Made by a program: the position numbers and the translations under genes
DNA from: Opitutia bacterium
GTDB taxonomy: Bacteria; Verrucomicrobiota; Verrucomicrobiia; Opitutales; Opitutaceae
Direction of reading: 5' to 3'
Assembly (NCBI GenBank): GCA_947475065.1
Contig: CANJLB010000006.1
Span: forward strand, 1 to 64,000
Length of the DNA: 64,000 bases
Part shown: positions 1 through 8,327 of the stretch, in pieces
Layout: each line of letters opens with the position of its first letter
How positions within the stretch are numbered: the stretch's first letter is position 1
The notes under the pieces: model-generated
The model's input: only the letters and a program-made list of their open reading frames with translations
Told to the model about the DNA's origin: nothing
Database searches by the model: none

Positions 1-1
1 C

Positions 2-133
<132 letters not shown>

Positions 134-275
134 CACCGCTGCTCTGTGTTCCCACTCCGTTTCGGGTGGCTGGCCTTTTTTGATCCGTGTTAATCCGTGA
201 AATCCCTGGTTAAGAAATCCGAAACTCTGCTCTCCGTGGAATCCAAAATCAAAAATCCAAAATCAAAAATTCCGG
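134..275. repeat. Word-type spacer in front of and inside the start of livM
   Basis: The leader contains the near-tandem words GATCCGTGTTAATCCGTG, then AAATCCCTGG, and an A-rich block of ATCCAAAATC/AAAAATCC units around 240-272. The last block lies within the open frame of livM if the GTG at 197 or 236 is used. The same ATCCAAAATC words return at the start of livG. No gene or RNA is evident. Confidence 0.6.
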
Positions 276-1210
276 GAGCCCACGTCGCCTTGTTCGCCGC
301 GCTGCTCATGGCCGGGGGTGTCGCATTTTTTGCCGGCCGCATTGATCCCTACCACCTCGACGTCCTTACCAACATCGGGATCAACGTCATCCTCGCCGTC
401 TCGCTCAACCTCGTCAACGGGCACACCGGCCAGTTTTCGCTTGGCCATGCCGGGTTTATGTCCGTCGGAGCCTATCTCTCCGCCGCCGTCACACTCCATT
501 TCGTGCCCAAATTGTTTGGCGAGGACGGCGGCGGCACGCTCGCAACGGGCGCCCTGTTTCTCGCCGCGCTGCTCACGGGCGGGCTGGCCTCCGCGCTGGC
601 CGGGCTGCTGGTCGGCATACCCTCGCTGCGGCTGCGCGGTGACTACCTCGCCATCGTCACGCTCGGCTTCGGTCAAATTATCGTTGTGATGTTTCAAAAC
701 CTTGAGCCGCTCGGCGGTGCGCTCGGGCTGAACGGCATCCCTCCCTACACGACCGTTTTCTGGGTGCTGGCGTTTGCCGCGCTCACGGTGTTCACCATCG
801 GCTGCCTCGTGCGCTCGACCTACGGGCGCGGCTTTCTCGCCGTGCGCGACGACGAGGTGGCCGCCGCCGCCATCGGCCTCGATACGACGCGTTACAAGAT
901 CGTGGCGTTTGTGGTCGGCGCGTTTTTTGCCGGCATCGCGGGCGGGCTTTACGCGCACTTCCGGCTAACCATCACGCCCGGCGGATTCGATTTCACCAAG
1001 AGCATCGAGATCGTGGTCATGGTCATCCTTGGCGGCATGGGCAACACGCTCGGCGTCATCCTCGCCGCGGTCCTGCTCACGCTGCTGCCCGAAGTGCTGC
1101 GTCCCGTCGCCGAGTATCGGATGATTCTCTACTCGTTCCTGCTCATCATGCTCATGCTCGTGCGCCCGCAGGGGCTGTTCAATTTCAAGCCGGGCAAAGC
1201 GAAGCCTTAG
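197..1210 (+). CDS. livM: Branched-chain amino acid ABC transporter permease LivM
   Basis: Inner-membrane permease of a high-affinity branched-chain amino acid importer. The 337-residue frame has about eight to ten hydrophobic segments from about residue 29 onward. It carries the family hallmarks NIGINVILAVSLNLVNGHTGQFSLGHAGF, split here as NIGINVILAVSLNL and GHTGQFSLGHAGF, and the cytoplasmic loop LRLRGDYLAIVTLGFGQI. The start is uncertain: GTG 197 gives a leader made of repeat-encoded residues (ESKIKNPKSKIPG), and GTG 236 or ATG 308 are alternatives. livG and livF follow on the same strand. The partner permease LivH and the binding protein LivK are not upstream; an IS110 remnant is there instead. 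Confidence 0.93.
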   Translation: MKSLVKKSETLLSVESKIKNPKSKIPGAHVALFAALLMAGGVAFFAGRIDPYHLDVLTNIGINVILAVSLNLVNGHTGQFSLGHAGFMSVGAYLSAAVTLHFVPKLFGEDGGGTLATGALFLAALLTGGLASALAGLLVGIPSLRLRGDYLAIVTLGFGQIIVVMFQNLEPLGGALGLNGIPPYTTVFWVLAFAALTVFTIGCLVRSTYGRGFLAVRDDEVAAAAIGLDTTRYKIVAFVVGAFFAGIAGGLYAHFRLTITPGGFDFTKSIEIVVMVILGGMGNTLGVILAAVLLTLLPEVLRPVAEYRMILYSFLLIMLMLVRPQGLFNFKPGKAKP

Positions 1211-1224
1211 CCACCAGCCGTCGC

Positions 1225-1262
1225 GTGGAAATCCAAAATCCAAAATCCAAAATCCAAAATGG
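1225..1262. repeat. Heptad-like AATCCAA repeat at the start of livG
   Basis: About four copies of a CCAAAAT/ATCCAAA unit run through the 5' end of livG. The same words occur at 240-272 before livM. The 7-base periodicity out of step with codons gives the peptide pattern NPKSKIQN. It is a short simple-sequence block with no terminal structures. Confidence 0.75.
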
Positions 1263-2049
1263 CGAGCCGCTCCTGCGGCTCGCCGGGGCCTCCATCCGCT
1301 TCGGCGGCCTCACCGCCGTGTGCGAGGTGGATCTCTCCGTGGCCGAAGGCGAGTTGGTCGGCCTTATCGGCCCCAATGGCGCGGGCAAGACCACGTTGTT
1401 CAACCTCGTCACCGGCGTCTATCAGCCGACGTCCGGCACGGCCGCCTTTGCCGGGCGGCCGCTCGCCGGACTGCGACCGCACCGCATCGCGGCACTCGGC
1501 ATTGCGCGCACGTTTCAAAACATCCGGCTCTTCGCCAGCCTCAGCGTGCTCGACCATGTGCGCGTCGCGTGCAACCTCCACCGCGCCACCTCGCCGGCGC
1601 AGACGCTCGTGCGCCTCGCCGCCTTCCGCGCCGACGAGGCCGCCATCCTCCGCCGCGCCGAGGAGCTGCTGGAAATGTTCAATCTCCTCCGTTTCCGCGA
1701 CCAGCCCGCGCGCAGCCTGCCCTACGGCGACCAGCGCCGCCTTGAGATCGTCCGCGCCCTCGCCACCCGGCCGCGCCTGCTCCTGCTCGACGAGCCCGCC
1801 GCCGGCATGAATCCCGCCGAAAAGCTGGCGCTCTGCGCGCTCATCCGGCAAATCCACACGCAGTTCGGCCTCACGATCCTGCTCGTCGAGCACTCGATGA
1901 AAGTCGTGATGGGCCTCTGCCAGCGCGTCGCCGTGCTCGACCACGGGATAAAAATCGCCGAGGGCTCGCCCGCCGAGATCCAAAACGACCCCAAGGTCAT
2001 CGAGGCCTACCTCGGCGAAAACCACCAAGCCTCGCTGACCCACCACTGA
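1225..2049 (+). CDS. livG: Branched-chain amino acid ABC transporter ATPase LivG
   Basis: ATP-binding subunit, 274 residues. Walker A GPNGAGKTTL is at about residues 49-58, the LivG-type AxTFQNIRLF motif follows, the signature region reads LPYGDQRRLEI, and Walker B is LLLLDEPAAGM. The C-terminal extension ends with the LivG-type DPKVIEAYLGE. The only good start is GTG 1225, which lies inside an ATCCAAAATC repeat, so residues 2-12 (EIQNPKSKIQN) are repeat-encoded. The gene starts 14 bp after livM and belongs to the same operon. Confidence 0.95.
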   Translation: MEIQNPKSKIQNGEPLLRLAGASIRFGGLTAVCEVDLSVAEGELVGLIGPNGAGKTTLFNLVTGVYQPTSGTAAFAGRPLAGLRPHRIAALGIARTFQNIRLFASLSVLDHVRVACNLHRATSPAQTLVRLAAFRADEAAILRRAEELLEMFNLLRFRDQPARSLPYGDQRRLEIVRALATRPRLLLLDEPAAGMNPAEKLALCALIRQIHTQFGLTILLVEHSMKVVMGLCQRVAVLDHGIKIAEGSPAEIQNDPKVIEAYLGENHQASLTHH

Positions 2050-2052
2050 TTC

Positions 2053-2188
2053 AAATGCGGAATTCGGAATGCGGATTGCGGAATCAAATGAAAAGCAGCC
2101 GCCAACCACCGCGAATTTCAAATCCCTAAACTCAAATCTCAGATTCCGAATTCTGAATTCCGCACTCCGCAATCCACACTCCGCATTT
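2053..2188. repeat. Large word-built inverted repeat between livG and livF
   Basis: The left arm (2053-2085) is built of words such as AATGCGGAATTCGGAATGCGG. The right arm (2142-2188) is its degenerate reverse complement, for example GATTCCGAATTCTGAATTCC and CACACTCCGCATTT. The roughly 56-base middle contains the words AATTTCAAATCC and CTCAAATCTC. In RNA this would fold into a long imperfect hairpin inside the liv message. No coding sense is apparent. Confidence 0.8.
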
Positions 2189-2192
2189 CCCG

Positions 2193-2900
2193 ATGCTCTC
2201 CGTCGCAAACCTCTCCGTTTCCTATGGCGCGATCAACGCCGTGGACGGCGTGTCGTTTGCCGTGCCGGCGGGCGCGATTGTCACGCTCATCGGCGGCAAC
2301 GGCGCCGGCAAAACCACCACGCTGCGCGCCCTCTCCGGCCTGCTGCGCACACGCGGCGGCAGCATCACCTTCGACGGCGCCGACCTCACCCGCCTTCCGC
2401 CGCATGAGATTGTCGCGCGCGGACTCGGCCACGTGCCCGAGGGCCGCATGATTTTCGCCAACCTCACCGTGGACGAAAATCTCGCGATGGGCGCCTACCT
2501 CCAGCATGACCGGCAACGCATCGCGGAAAACCGCGACTACGTCTTTGGCATCTTCCCCCGGCTGAAAGAGCGCCTGCGCCAGTCCGCCGGCACGCTCTCC
2601 GGCGGAGAGCAGCAGATGCTCGCCATCGGCCGTGCGCTGATGGGCAGCCCGAAATTCCTGATGCTCGACGAGCCCTCGCTCGGCCTCGCCCCCCGGCTCG
2701 TCGGCACGATTTTCGAGAAAATCCAGGAGATCAACCGCAGCCACGGCCTGACCATCCTGCTCGTCGAGCAAAACGCGCGCCTGGCCTTGGAAGTTTCCTC
2801 CCACGCCCACGTCCTTGAGACCGGCCGCGTGGTGATGTCCGGCCCCAGCGCCGAACTTCGCGCCGACCCCCGCCTCAAGGCCGCCTATCTCGGCGGCTGA
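2193..2900 (+). CDS. livF: Branched-chain amino acid ABC transporter ATPase LivF
   Basis: Second ATP-binding subunit, 235 residues, normal length for LivF. It has Walker A GGNGAGKTTTL, the LivF-type GLGHVPEGRMIFANLTV segment after the Q-loop, the signature LSGGEQQML, Walker B FLMLDEPSLGLAP, and the C-terminal H-loop segment TILLVEQNARLAL. It pairs with LivG to power import through LivH/LivM. It is separated from livG by the inverted-repeat spacer and ends 34 bp before the downstream esterase. Confidence 0.95.
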   Translation: MLSVANLSVSYGAINAVDGVSFAVPAGAIVTLIGGNGAGKTTTLRALSGLLRTRGGSITFDGADLTRLPPHEIVARGLGHVPEGRMIFANLTVDENLAMGAYLQHDRQRIAENRDYVFGIFPRLKERLRQSAGTLSGGEQQMLAIGRALMGSPKFLMLDEPSLGLAPRLVGTIFEKIQEINRSHGLTILLVEQNARLALEVSSHAHVLETGRVVMSGPSAELRADPRLKAAYLGG

Positions 2901-2934
2901 TGGCCCAACCAGCGTCAACCGATGACCGATCAGC

Positions 2935-4581
2935 ATGCTTCCCCTCCCCATGTGTCGTCTTCCGCCTCGTTTCATCCTCCGCCGCGCAACCGCCGCCGTG
3001 CTCGCCTCTACGGCCCTCGCCACCGCCGTCGGCTGGTCGCAGCCCGCGCCTGCCCTGCTCGCGCCGGCGGTCGCCACCCCAACCAGCGCCGCGACCCAGC
3101 CGCTGAAGTTTGCCGTGACCTTCCCGGCGTCGGCACGCGCCACGCCCGTGAGCGGACGCGTGCTGCTGTTTCTCTCGCGTGACCCGGTCGAGCCGCGCCT
3201 CGCCGGCGGCTTTTATCACCTCGATCCCGTCTATGCGATTGACGTGAAAAATCTCGCGCCCGGCACGGCCGTGACCTTCGCACCCGACGTGTTCGACGCG
3301 CCCGACGCCCTCGCCTCACCCGGTCCGTTGCGCCGCCTCGCGTCCGGCGCGTGGCGCGCGCAGGCGGTCATTGACCTCGATCAGACCGCCCGCGACCTGA
3401 ACCAAGGCCCCGGCAACCTCTACAGCCGGCCGCTCGTCTGCGAACTGCACGGCGACCTCGGCGGCACGTTCACCCTCACGGCCGACCAGGTCGTCGCCCC
3501 GCGCGGGCCCGCTGACACCGACTGGGTGAAGCTCGTCGAAATCCGCAGCCGGCTCCTCAGCGATTTCCACCACCGCGACGTGATGCTGCGCGCCGCCGTT
3601 GTGCTACCCTCAACCTACGTTACTCAGCCTGAGGCGAAATTTCCCGTTTATTACAGCGTCCCCGGCTTCGGTGGCACGCACACGACCGCGTGGAACTGGA
3701 TCCGCAGCGCGCGCGGGCAGGCGTGGCAGCGCGGGGCGGTGCCGCTCCAAATGCTCCAGGTCTTTCTCGATGCCGACGTGCCGCTCGGCCACTCGGTCTT
3801 CGCCAACTCCGCCAACAACGGCCCCGCCGGCGATGCGCTCGTGCGCGAGCTCATTCCCGAGATCGAGCGGCGCTTCCGCGCCATCGCCGAGCCGGGCGCG
3901 CGCTTTGTGGGCGGGCATTCGTCGGGCGGCTGGGCGTCGCTCTGGCTGCAGGTGGCGTATCCCGACGATTTCGGCGGTTGCTGGAGCACGTCGCCCGACC
4001 CCGTGGACTTCCGTGCGTTTCAGACCTCCGACCTCTACACCGATAAAAACGGCTATTTTTATCCCGACGGCACCCCGCACCCGCTCGCCCGCCAGCGCGG
4101 CGCGGTCGTGATGACGTATCCTGAAATGGGCCGCTGGGAGCGCGTCCTCGGCCACGGCCAGCAGCTCGGCTCGTTTGACGCCAGCTTCAGCCCGCGCGGC
4201 CCCGATGGCCGGCCGTTGCAAGTGATGGACCAGCTCACGGGAGCCATCAGCGCGAAGGTCGTCGAGGCGTGGAAGCCCTACGACATCCGCCTGGTGCTCC
4301 AGACCAACTGGCCGAAGCTCGGCCCGAAATTGCAGGGCAAGCTCCACGTCCTCATGGGCGACACCGACACCTTTTATCTCACGCATGCCACGGAACTGCT
4401 GCGTTCTTTTCTCGTGACGACGGATTTCGGCGGCTATGTCGAAATCGTGCCCGGCGACCACGGGACGGCAATCACGCCCTCGTTGCGCGACCGCATTGAT
4501 GCCGAGATGGCGGCAAAATTCGCGGAGTTCCGCCGGGCGGCGTTTCACAGTGCGGCCGCCACCGCTCCCCTCCGCCCGTGA
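2935..4581 (+). CDS. Secreted esterase, enterochelin-esterase/esterase D-like
   Basis: A 548-residue protein with an N-terminal signal-like segment (Arg-rich start, then a hydrophobic stretch to about residue 30). A beta-rich N-terminal half is followed by an alpha/beta-hydrolase domain of the putative esterase (EstD/enterochelin esterase) type. The nucleophile elbow GGHSSGGWASLW is near residue 328, after the family-typical YYSVPGFGG strand. A late GDHGTAI segment could supply the catalytic His. The substrate is unknown; carbohydrate esters or siderophore esters are typical for the family. It lies 34 bp after livF, but a functional link is not implied. Confidence 0.82.
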   Translation: MLPLPMCRLPPRFILRRATAAVLASTALATAVGWSQPAPALLAPAVATPTSAATQPLKFAVTFPASARATPVSGRVLLFLSRDPVEPRLAGGFYHLDPVYAIDVKNLAPGTAVTFAPDVFDAPDALASPGPLRRLASGAWRAQAVIDLDQTARDLNQGPGNLYSRPLVCELHGDLGGTFTLTADQVVAPRGPADTDWVKLVEIRSRLLSDFHHRDVMLRAAVVLPSTYVTQPEAKFPVYYSVPGFGGTHTTAWNWIRSARGQAWQRGAVPLQMLQVFLDADVPLGHSVFANSANNGPAGDALVRELIPEIERRFRAIAEPGARFVGGHSSGGWASLWLQVAYPDDFGGCWSTSPDPVDFRAFQTSDLYTDKNGYFYPDGTPHPLARQRGAVVMTYPEMGRWERVLGHGQQLGSFDASFSPRGPDGRPLQVMDQLTGAISAKVVEAWKPYDIRLVLQTNWPKLGPKLQGKLHVLMGDTDTFYLTHATELLRSFLVTTDFGGYVEIVPGDHGTAITPSLRDRIDAEMAAKFAEFRRAAFHSAAATAPLRP

Positions 4582-4656
4582 CACGCCTCGCCAGGCGTGT
4601 GGCTGCTTATTGGTTGCTGGCGGTCGCTCATCGGGTTATTTCAGATACCGCCAATG
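4581..4656. repeat. Hairpin plus dispersed block, copy 1 (upstream of ydbH)
   Basis: A perfect hairpin with 8-bp arms (ACACGCCT, loop CGCC, AGGCGTGT) at 4581-4600 lies directly after the esterase stop. It is followed by a block from about 4610 that ends CGCTCATCGGGTTATTTCAG, then ATACCGCCAATG. A related hairpin and block follow ydbL at 6571-6643. The hairpin may also terminate the esterase transcript, although no T-tract follows. Confidence 0.65.
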
Positions 4657-4697
4657 TCCGATGCTGAAGCAACCCAGCAAGCGATGGCGAACAACCA

Positions 4698-5960
4698 TTG
4701 AGAAATCTCCCACGCCTTTCCTTCGCGTTCGGCTTCGCGCTTGCCTCGGCTTTCTCTGCTGAGCCGTCCGTCGCGCCTCCCGCATGGGCATTGCCGGCCA
4801 TCAGCGGTGACGCGGCCGGCGTGTTCACCACACCCGGGCTGCCTGAGGTGCGCTGGCGCGTCACCACCGCCACGGCCGCCACCGCCGGTCGCCAGAGGCT
4901 GCTCGTCACAGCAGAGGCCGAAGGGGTGAAGCTCTCCGGCGAAATCGAGATTGATCCCGCCACGCGCGACGGCTCGTGGCGGTTGGCCGATGTGACGATG
5001 GACACCGCCATCTGGCTGCCAGTCATCGCCGAGACATTTTCACTCGCGCAACTCAAAGATCTCACGCTCACCGGTATAGTCCGCCTGACCGGCGAAGGCG
5101 TGCTGCGCGCCGGAGTGCCCGACGGTACCCTCGCCGTGACACTGCGTGATGCCACGCTCACCCACTCCGACGCGGCCGTCACGCTGGAAGGAGTGTCCGC
5201 CGACCTCCACCTCGACAGCTTGCGCCCGCTGCGCGCCTCGGCGGAGCAGGTGGTCACGTTCCGCACCGCGACAGCCGGCGGCGTGACACTGACGGACGGG
5301 CGGGTGGCGTTTTCCCTGCCCGATGAAAATACGCTTCGCATCACGCAAGCCAGCGTGCAGGTGCTCGGCGGCCACATGGAGACAGAGCCGTTTGCGCTCA
5401 CGCTGGCCGACCCGGCGGCCGAGGTGCAGGCACAGGCGCGGCTGGCGCAAATTGACCTGAAGGAAATTTTGCCGTTGCTGACGAAGACAGGCATTTCCTC
5501 GGCACAGGGCCGGCTCGACGGCCGGATGACGCTGCGTTGGTCGGCCCGCGCCGGGTTTCTCGGAGGCGAGATGCAGCTGGCTGGAACGCCCGGCGCGGCG
5601 GCACCCATCATCCGCCTCACCCCCACGCCGGGGCTGCTGACAGCCCACATGCCGGAGAGCTTTGTCCTGCTACCCGCGTGGCTCGGCCCGCTAGGCCGCT
5701 GGACCGCCGCACGCAACCCGGTGTTTGCGCCGCTGCGCGACATCGAGCTGGGCCGCACCAGCCTGCGAATCGAGTCGCTCGGACTGCGGGCACAGCCCAA
5801 AGCGGATGGCGGCGGGCATCTGCTCCGGCTGCAACTGGTGGCGCAGCCCGTTGAGGCGAGCCTCGTGCCCAAGGTAAGCCTCGACGTGAACGTGGACGGA
5901 CCATTGCAGGAATTGCTAAAGATGGGTCTGAAAGAAAACCTCTCGGTCGGGAAACCGTGA
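4698..5960 (+). CDS. YdbH-like AsmA-family envelope protein (short form)
   Basis: A 420-residue exported protein; the TTG start gives a clean signal peptide ending near AFSA. The body is beta-rich and repetitive, like the C-terminal part of E. coli YdbH (dicarboxylate-transport/AsmA-like domain), including the closing pattern VSLDVNVDGPLQELLKMGL. YdbH, with TamB and YhdP, forms protein bridges for phospholipid transport between inner and outer membrane. Two small genes resembling YnbE and YdbL follow, the same trio and order as in E. coli, which strongly supports the call. It is about half the length of E. coli YdbH, so the long N-terminal part of the bridge is missing or lies elsewhere. Confidence 0.72.
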   Translation: MRNLPRLSFAFGFALASAFSAEPSVAPPAWALPAISGDAAGVFTTPGLPEVRWRVTTATAATAGRQRLLVTAEAEGVKLSGEIEIDPATRDGSWRLADVTMDTAIWLPVIAETFSLAQLKDLTLTGIVRLTGEGVLRAGVPDGTLAVTLRDATLTHSDAAVTLEGVSADLHLDSLRPLRASAEQVVTFRTATAGGVTLTDGRVAFSLPDENTLRITQASVQVLGGHMETEPFALTLADPAAEVQAQARLAQIDLKEILPLLTKTGISSAQGRLDGRMTLRWSARAGFLGGEMQLAGTPGAAAPIIRLTPTPGLLTAHMPESFVLLPAWLGPLGRWTAARNPVFAPLRDIELGRTSLRIESLGLRAQPKADGGGHLLRLQLVAQPVEASLVPKVSLDVNVDGPLQELLKMGLKENLSVGKP

Positions 5961-6002
5961 AACATTGTTTGCCTCCGACGGTCTCTAACTCATCTTTCCA
6001 CC

Positions 6003-6188
6003 ATGAACCGCGTGTTTCCCTTGCTCGGCCTGCTTGCGCTCACCGCGTGCATCCAGGTCAACATCCCCAACGATTTTCACGGCACCCTCGACGTAAACCT
6101 GCGCGTGGACCGTGCGTTGGGCGATTTTTTCGGCGACCTCGACCAAAAGTCCACGACCATCAACGCCCCCGCCCCTTCCAAGCCATGA
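6003..6188 (+). CDS. ynbE: YnbE-like small lipoprotein
   Basis: A 61-residue protein with a lipoprotein signal (LLALTAC, lipidated Cys16). A short mature part, IQVNIPNDFHGTLDVNLRV then DRALGDFFGDLD, matches the YnbE pattern of a lipobox followed by an amphipathic beta strand and an acidic tail. In E. coli YnbE is the outer-membrane partner that extends the YdbH bridge. The ATGA overlap with the next gene (ATG 6185) implies translational coupling. The call depends partly on context. Confidence 0.75.
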   Translation: MNRVFPLLGLLALTACIQVNIPNDFHGTLDVNLRVDRALGDFFGDLDQKSTTINAPAPSKP

Positions 6189-6568
6189 AAACGATCCTCC
6201 CCCGCCTCCTGCTCGCTCTCGCCCTGCTCTTCGGCCTCGCCACCACATCCCGTGCCGCCACTGACGACCTTGCCGCCGTCAAAGCGCGCATGACCGCGCG
6301 CATCTCGGCCATTGACGCCCTCAAGCTCAAGGACGCGCTCGGGGAGAACAACGCCGGCCTGCTTGAGGTGCGCGATGCCGCCGTCAAAGAGGCAGCCACC
6401 GTGGCCGCCGATGAAAACAAGGACCGCACGACCGTCTACGCCGCGCTCGCCAAGCAGGCCGGCTCCACGGCCGAACAGGTCGCCAAGACCCGCGCCAAGC
6501 AGATCGCGGCCAGCAGCGCCAAGGGCGTCTGGGTGCAGGACGACAAGGGCACGTGGGCGAAGAAATAG
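6185..6568 (+). CDS. ydbL: YdbL family protein (DUF1318)
   Basis: A 127-residue exported periplasmic protein: signal peptide MKTILPRLLLALALLFGLA to about residue 24, then a helical DUF1318 domain with the typical end KGVWVQDDKGTWAKK. E. coli YdbL ends comparably with a glycine-tryptophan segment before a basic end. YdbL acts with YdbH-YnbE, apparently as a chaperone or regulator of the bridge. The start ATG 6185 overlaps the ynbE stop by four bases. Confidence 0.82.
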   Translation: MKTILPRLLLALALLFGLATTSRAATDDLAAVKARMTARISAIDALKLKDALGENNAGLLEVRDAAVKEAATVAADENKDRTTVYAALAKQAGSTAEQVAKTRAKQIAASSAKGVWVQDDKGTWAKK

Positions 6569-6570
6569 CG

Positions 6571-6643
6571 CCGCGTGAACGCGGTGCGACTGCCGGTTGG
6601 TGGCTGGTTAACGCTCATCGGGCTGTTTCAGCCTCCGCCAAGG
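6571..6643. repeat. Hairpin plus dispersed block, copy 2 (downstream of ydbL)
   Basis: Hairpin CCGCGT-GA-ACGCGG (6571-6584), then TTGGTGGCTGG (6597-6607) and CGCTCATCGGGCTGTTTCAG with CCTCCGCCAAGG (6612-6643). Compared with 4625-4656 the block is mostly identical and in the same orientation. The two copies flank the ydbH-ynbE-ydbL set as direct repeats. Confidence 0.65.
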
Positions 6644-6684
6644 TTCGGCTCCGCAATAACCCAATCAGCGTCCCTTAATCCCCC

Positions 6685-7248
6685 ATGAGCAATCCCTCGC
6701 CCGTGCCAGTCCAAACGCTCCTGGCGCGCCATCTCACCAAGACTCCTGACGTTGCACGTGCGTTGTTCGTTGCCGGTTCCGCCACCGTCGTCGGCGACGT
6801 GACGCTCGGGGCGCAGTCGAGTGTGTTTTACGGCGCAGTGCTGCGCGGTGACATCGCGCGCATCGTCGTCGGCGAGGGCAGCAACATCCAGGACAACGCC
6901 ATCGTCCATCTTGCCGACGATCTCGACGCCGTCATCGGCGCATGGTGCACCATCGGCCACGCCGCGATCATCCACGCCTGCACCATTGGCGACGAATGCC
7001 TCATTGGCATGGGCGCGACGGTGCTTGACGGTGCGGTCATCGGTCCGCGCAGCATCGTGGGCGCCAACTCGCTCGTACCGCAGCGCTTCTCCTGCCCGAC
7101 CGGCTCGATGGTCTATGGCTCGCCCGCAAAGGTCATCCGCCCGCTCACCGCCGAGGAGCAGAGCGGCCTGCGCCCATGGGCTGAGAAATATGTCGAGGTG
7201 GCGAAGGCCCACGCGGCCAAGGGAGCACCTCGCACCGCCCCAAACTGA
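6685..7248 (+). CDS. Gamma-carbonic anhydrase-like hexapeptide protein
   Basis: A 187-residue left-handed beta-helix protein built of hexapeptide repeats, such as SVFYGAVLRGDIARIVVGEG and TIGDECLIGMGATVLDGAVI. Zinc-binding candidates are the His in AIVHLADD and the two His in TIGHAAIIHAC, the pattern of the YrdA/PaaY/CaiE gamma-CA-like group. The closing GSPAKVIRPLTAEEQ is typical. Whether it hydrates CO2 cannot be told from sequence. A stand-alone gene. Confidence 0.9.
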   Translation: MSNPSPVPVQTLLARHLTKTPDVARALFVAGSATVVGDVTLGAQSSVFYGAVLRGDIARIVVGEGSNIQDNAIVHLADDLDAVIGAWCTIGHAAIIHACTIGDECLIGMGATVLDGAVIGPRSIVGANSLVPQRFSCPTGSMVYGSPAKVIRPLTAEEQSGLRPWAEKYVEVAKAHAAKGAPRTAPN

Positions 7249-7384
7249 TCTCAGGGAGATACGGTGAAGCCTGGCAGCAACGAATCTCGGCCAGCGTAGG
7301 AATGCTCCGACCGTCGCAACCGACCGGCACGGCCCGCCCGGAAAGCTTGTTGCATCGGCCGCGCCGCGCAGGCGAGATGGCCGG

Positions 7385-8209
7385 GTGGGATTCTTCCTCA
7401 AAAAGCTCGTTGGCTATCTGCTGATGCCGGTGCCGTTCGCCACGGCGCTCATCCTGACAGGCTTTGCGCTGCGGCTGCTGAAACGCGCGCCGCGCTGGCG
7501 GCGTGGGCTGGTGGCGGCAGGCGCAGGCTGGCTCGTCCTCATGGGCAACAACGGCGTGGCCAACCTGCTTGTGCGTCCGCTGGAGCGACAGTTTCCTGCT
7601 GTGCCGGAGTTGGCGGCGGAGACGCCCGTGCCACCGGCGCTGGCGGCGTGCCGGCTCGTCGTGGTGCTCGGCAGCGGCCACGCCGACTCGCCCGCACTTT
7701 CGGCCAACAACCAGCTTTCGCCCAACGGCCTTGCGCGCCTCACCGAGGGCGTACGCCTCCTGCGCGAGCTGCCCGGCGCGCGGCTCGCCGTGAGCGGCCC
7801 CGGCAGGCCCGGCAGGCCCACCCACGCGGAGGTGCTGGCACGCGCCGCCGTGGAGCTGGGCGTGGCGCGCGAGCGCATCGTGCTGATTGACACGGCGCGG
7901 GACACCGAGGACGAAGCCGCCGCGGTGAAAAAGATCGCGAACGGCGCGCCGGTGGCGCTCGTGACCTCGGCCTGGCACCTGCCGCGGGCGGTGGCGCTCT
8001 TCCGCCATGTGGGGGTGAACACACTCCCCTGTCCCGCCGACTTCACCGCCGCGCCAGTGCCCGGTGGCGAGGGGCTGTGGCCGTATCTGACCTGGGACCC
8101 GTCCGCGCTCCAGCGCAGCACCTGGGCCATGCGCGAGCGCATCGGCTGGCTGTGGGTGTGGCTGCGGGGCAAAACCGCGCCCGCGCCGGATCTCGCCGGC
8201 GCGAAGTAA
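7385..8209 (+). CDS. YdcF/ElyC family protein (DUF218)
   Basis: A 274-residue protein with two N-terminal membrane helices (about residues 8-30 and 42-60). The DUF218 domain contains VVVLGSGHADSP, the LAVSGPGRPGRPTHAEVLA segment and the VALVTSAWHLPRAVALF motif. Relatives (ElyC, SanA, YdcF) act at the inner membrane in envelope or lipid-carrier metabolism. GTG 7385 is the natural start because the first helix begins just after it. The 136 bp upstream hold no recognisable gene or RNA. Confidence 0.85.
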   Translation: MGFFLKKLVGYLLMPVPFATALILTGFALRLLKRAPRWRRGLVAAGAGWLVLMGNNGVANLLVRPLERQFPAVPELAAETPVPPALAACRLVVVLGSGHADSPALSANNQLSPNGLARLTEGVRLLRELPGARLAVSGPGRPGRPTHAEVLARAAVELGVARERIVLIDTARDTEDEAAAVKKIANGAPVALVTSAWHLPRAVALFRHVGVNTLPCPADFTAAPVPGGEGLWPYLTWDPSALQRSTWAMRERIGWLWVWLRGKTAPAPDLAGAK

Positions 8210-8327
8210 AGCCGGAGGCGAAATGAGGACACTCCGCCGGCAGCAACATCCTTTCCGCACCCATCCGGCCGGCGGCATAAAATAATGTTTCACAAACGTC
8301 ACCGACCCGGCCCACACTCGCCGCGCC

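Noticed and set aside
1225-1262. CRISPR-like or direct-repeat array
   Set aside because: The units are only 7-11 bases, contiguous and without spacers; no CRISPR repeats or cas genes occur in the window.
7249-7384. Possible riboswitch or small RNA (a GGTGAAGCCTGGCAGCAAC stretch recalls SAM-I and SRP RNA cores)
   Set aside because: Neither the SAM-I kink-turn segment nor the SRP RNA tetraloop region is present, and no full fold could be drawn.
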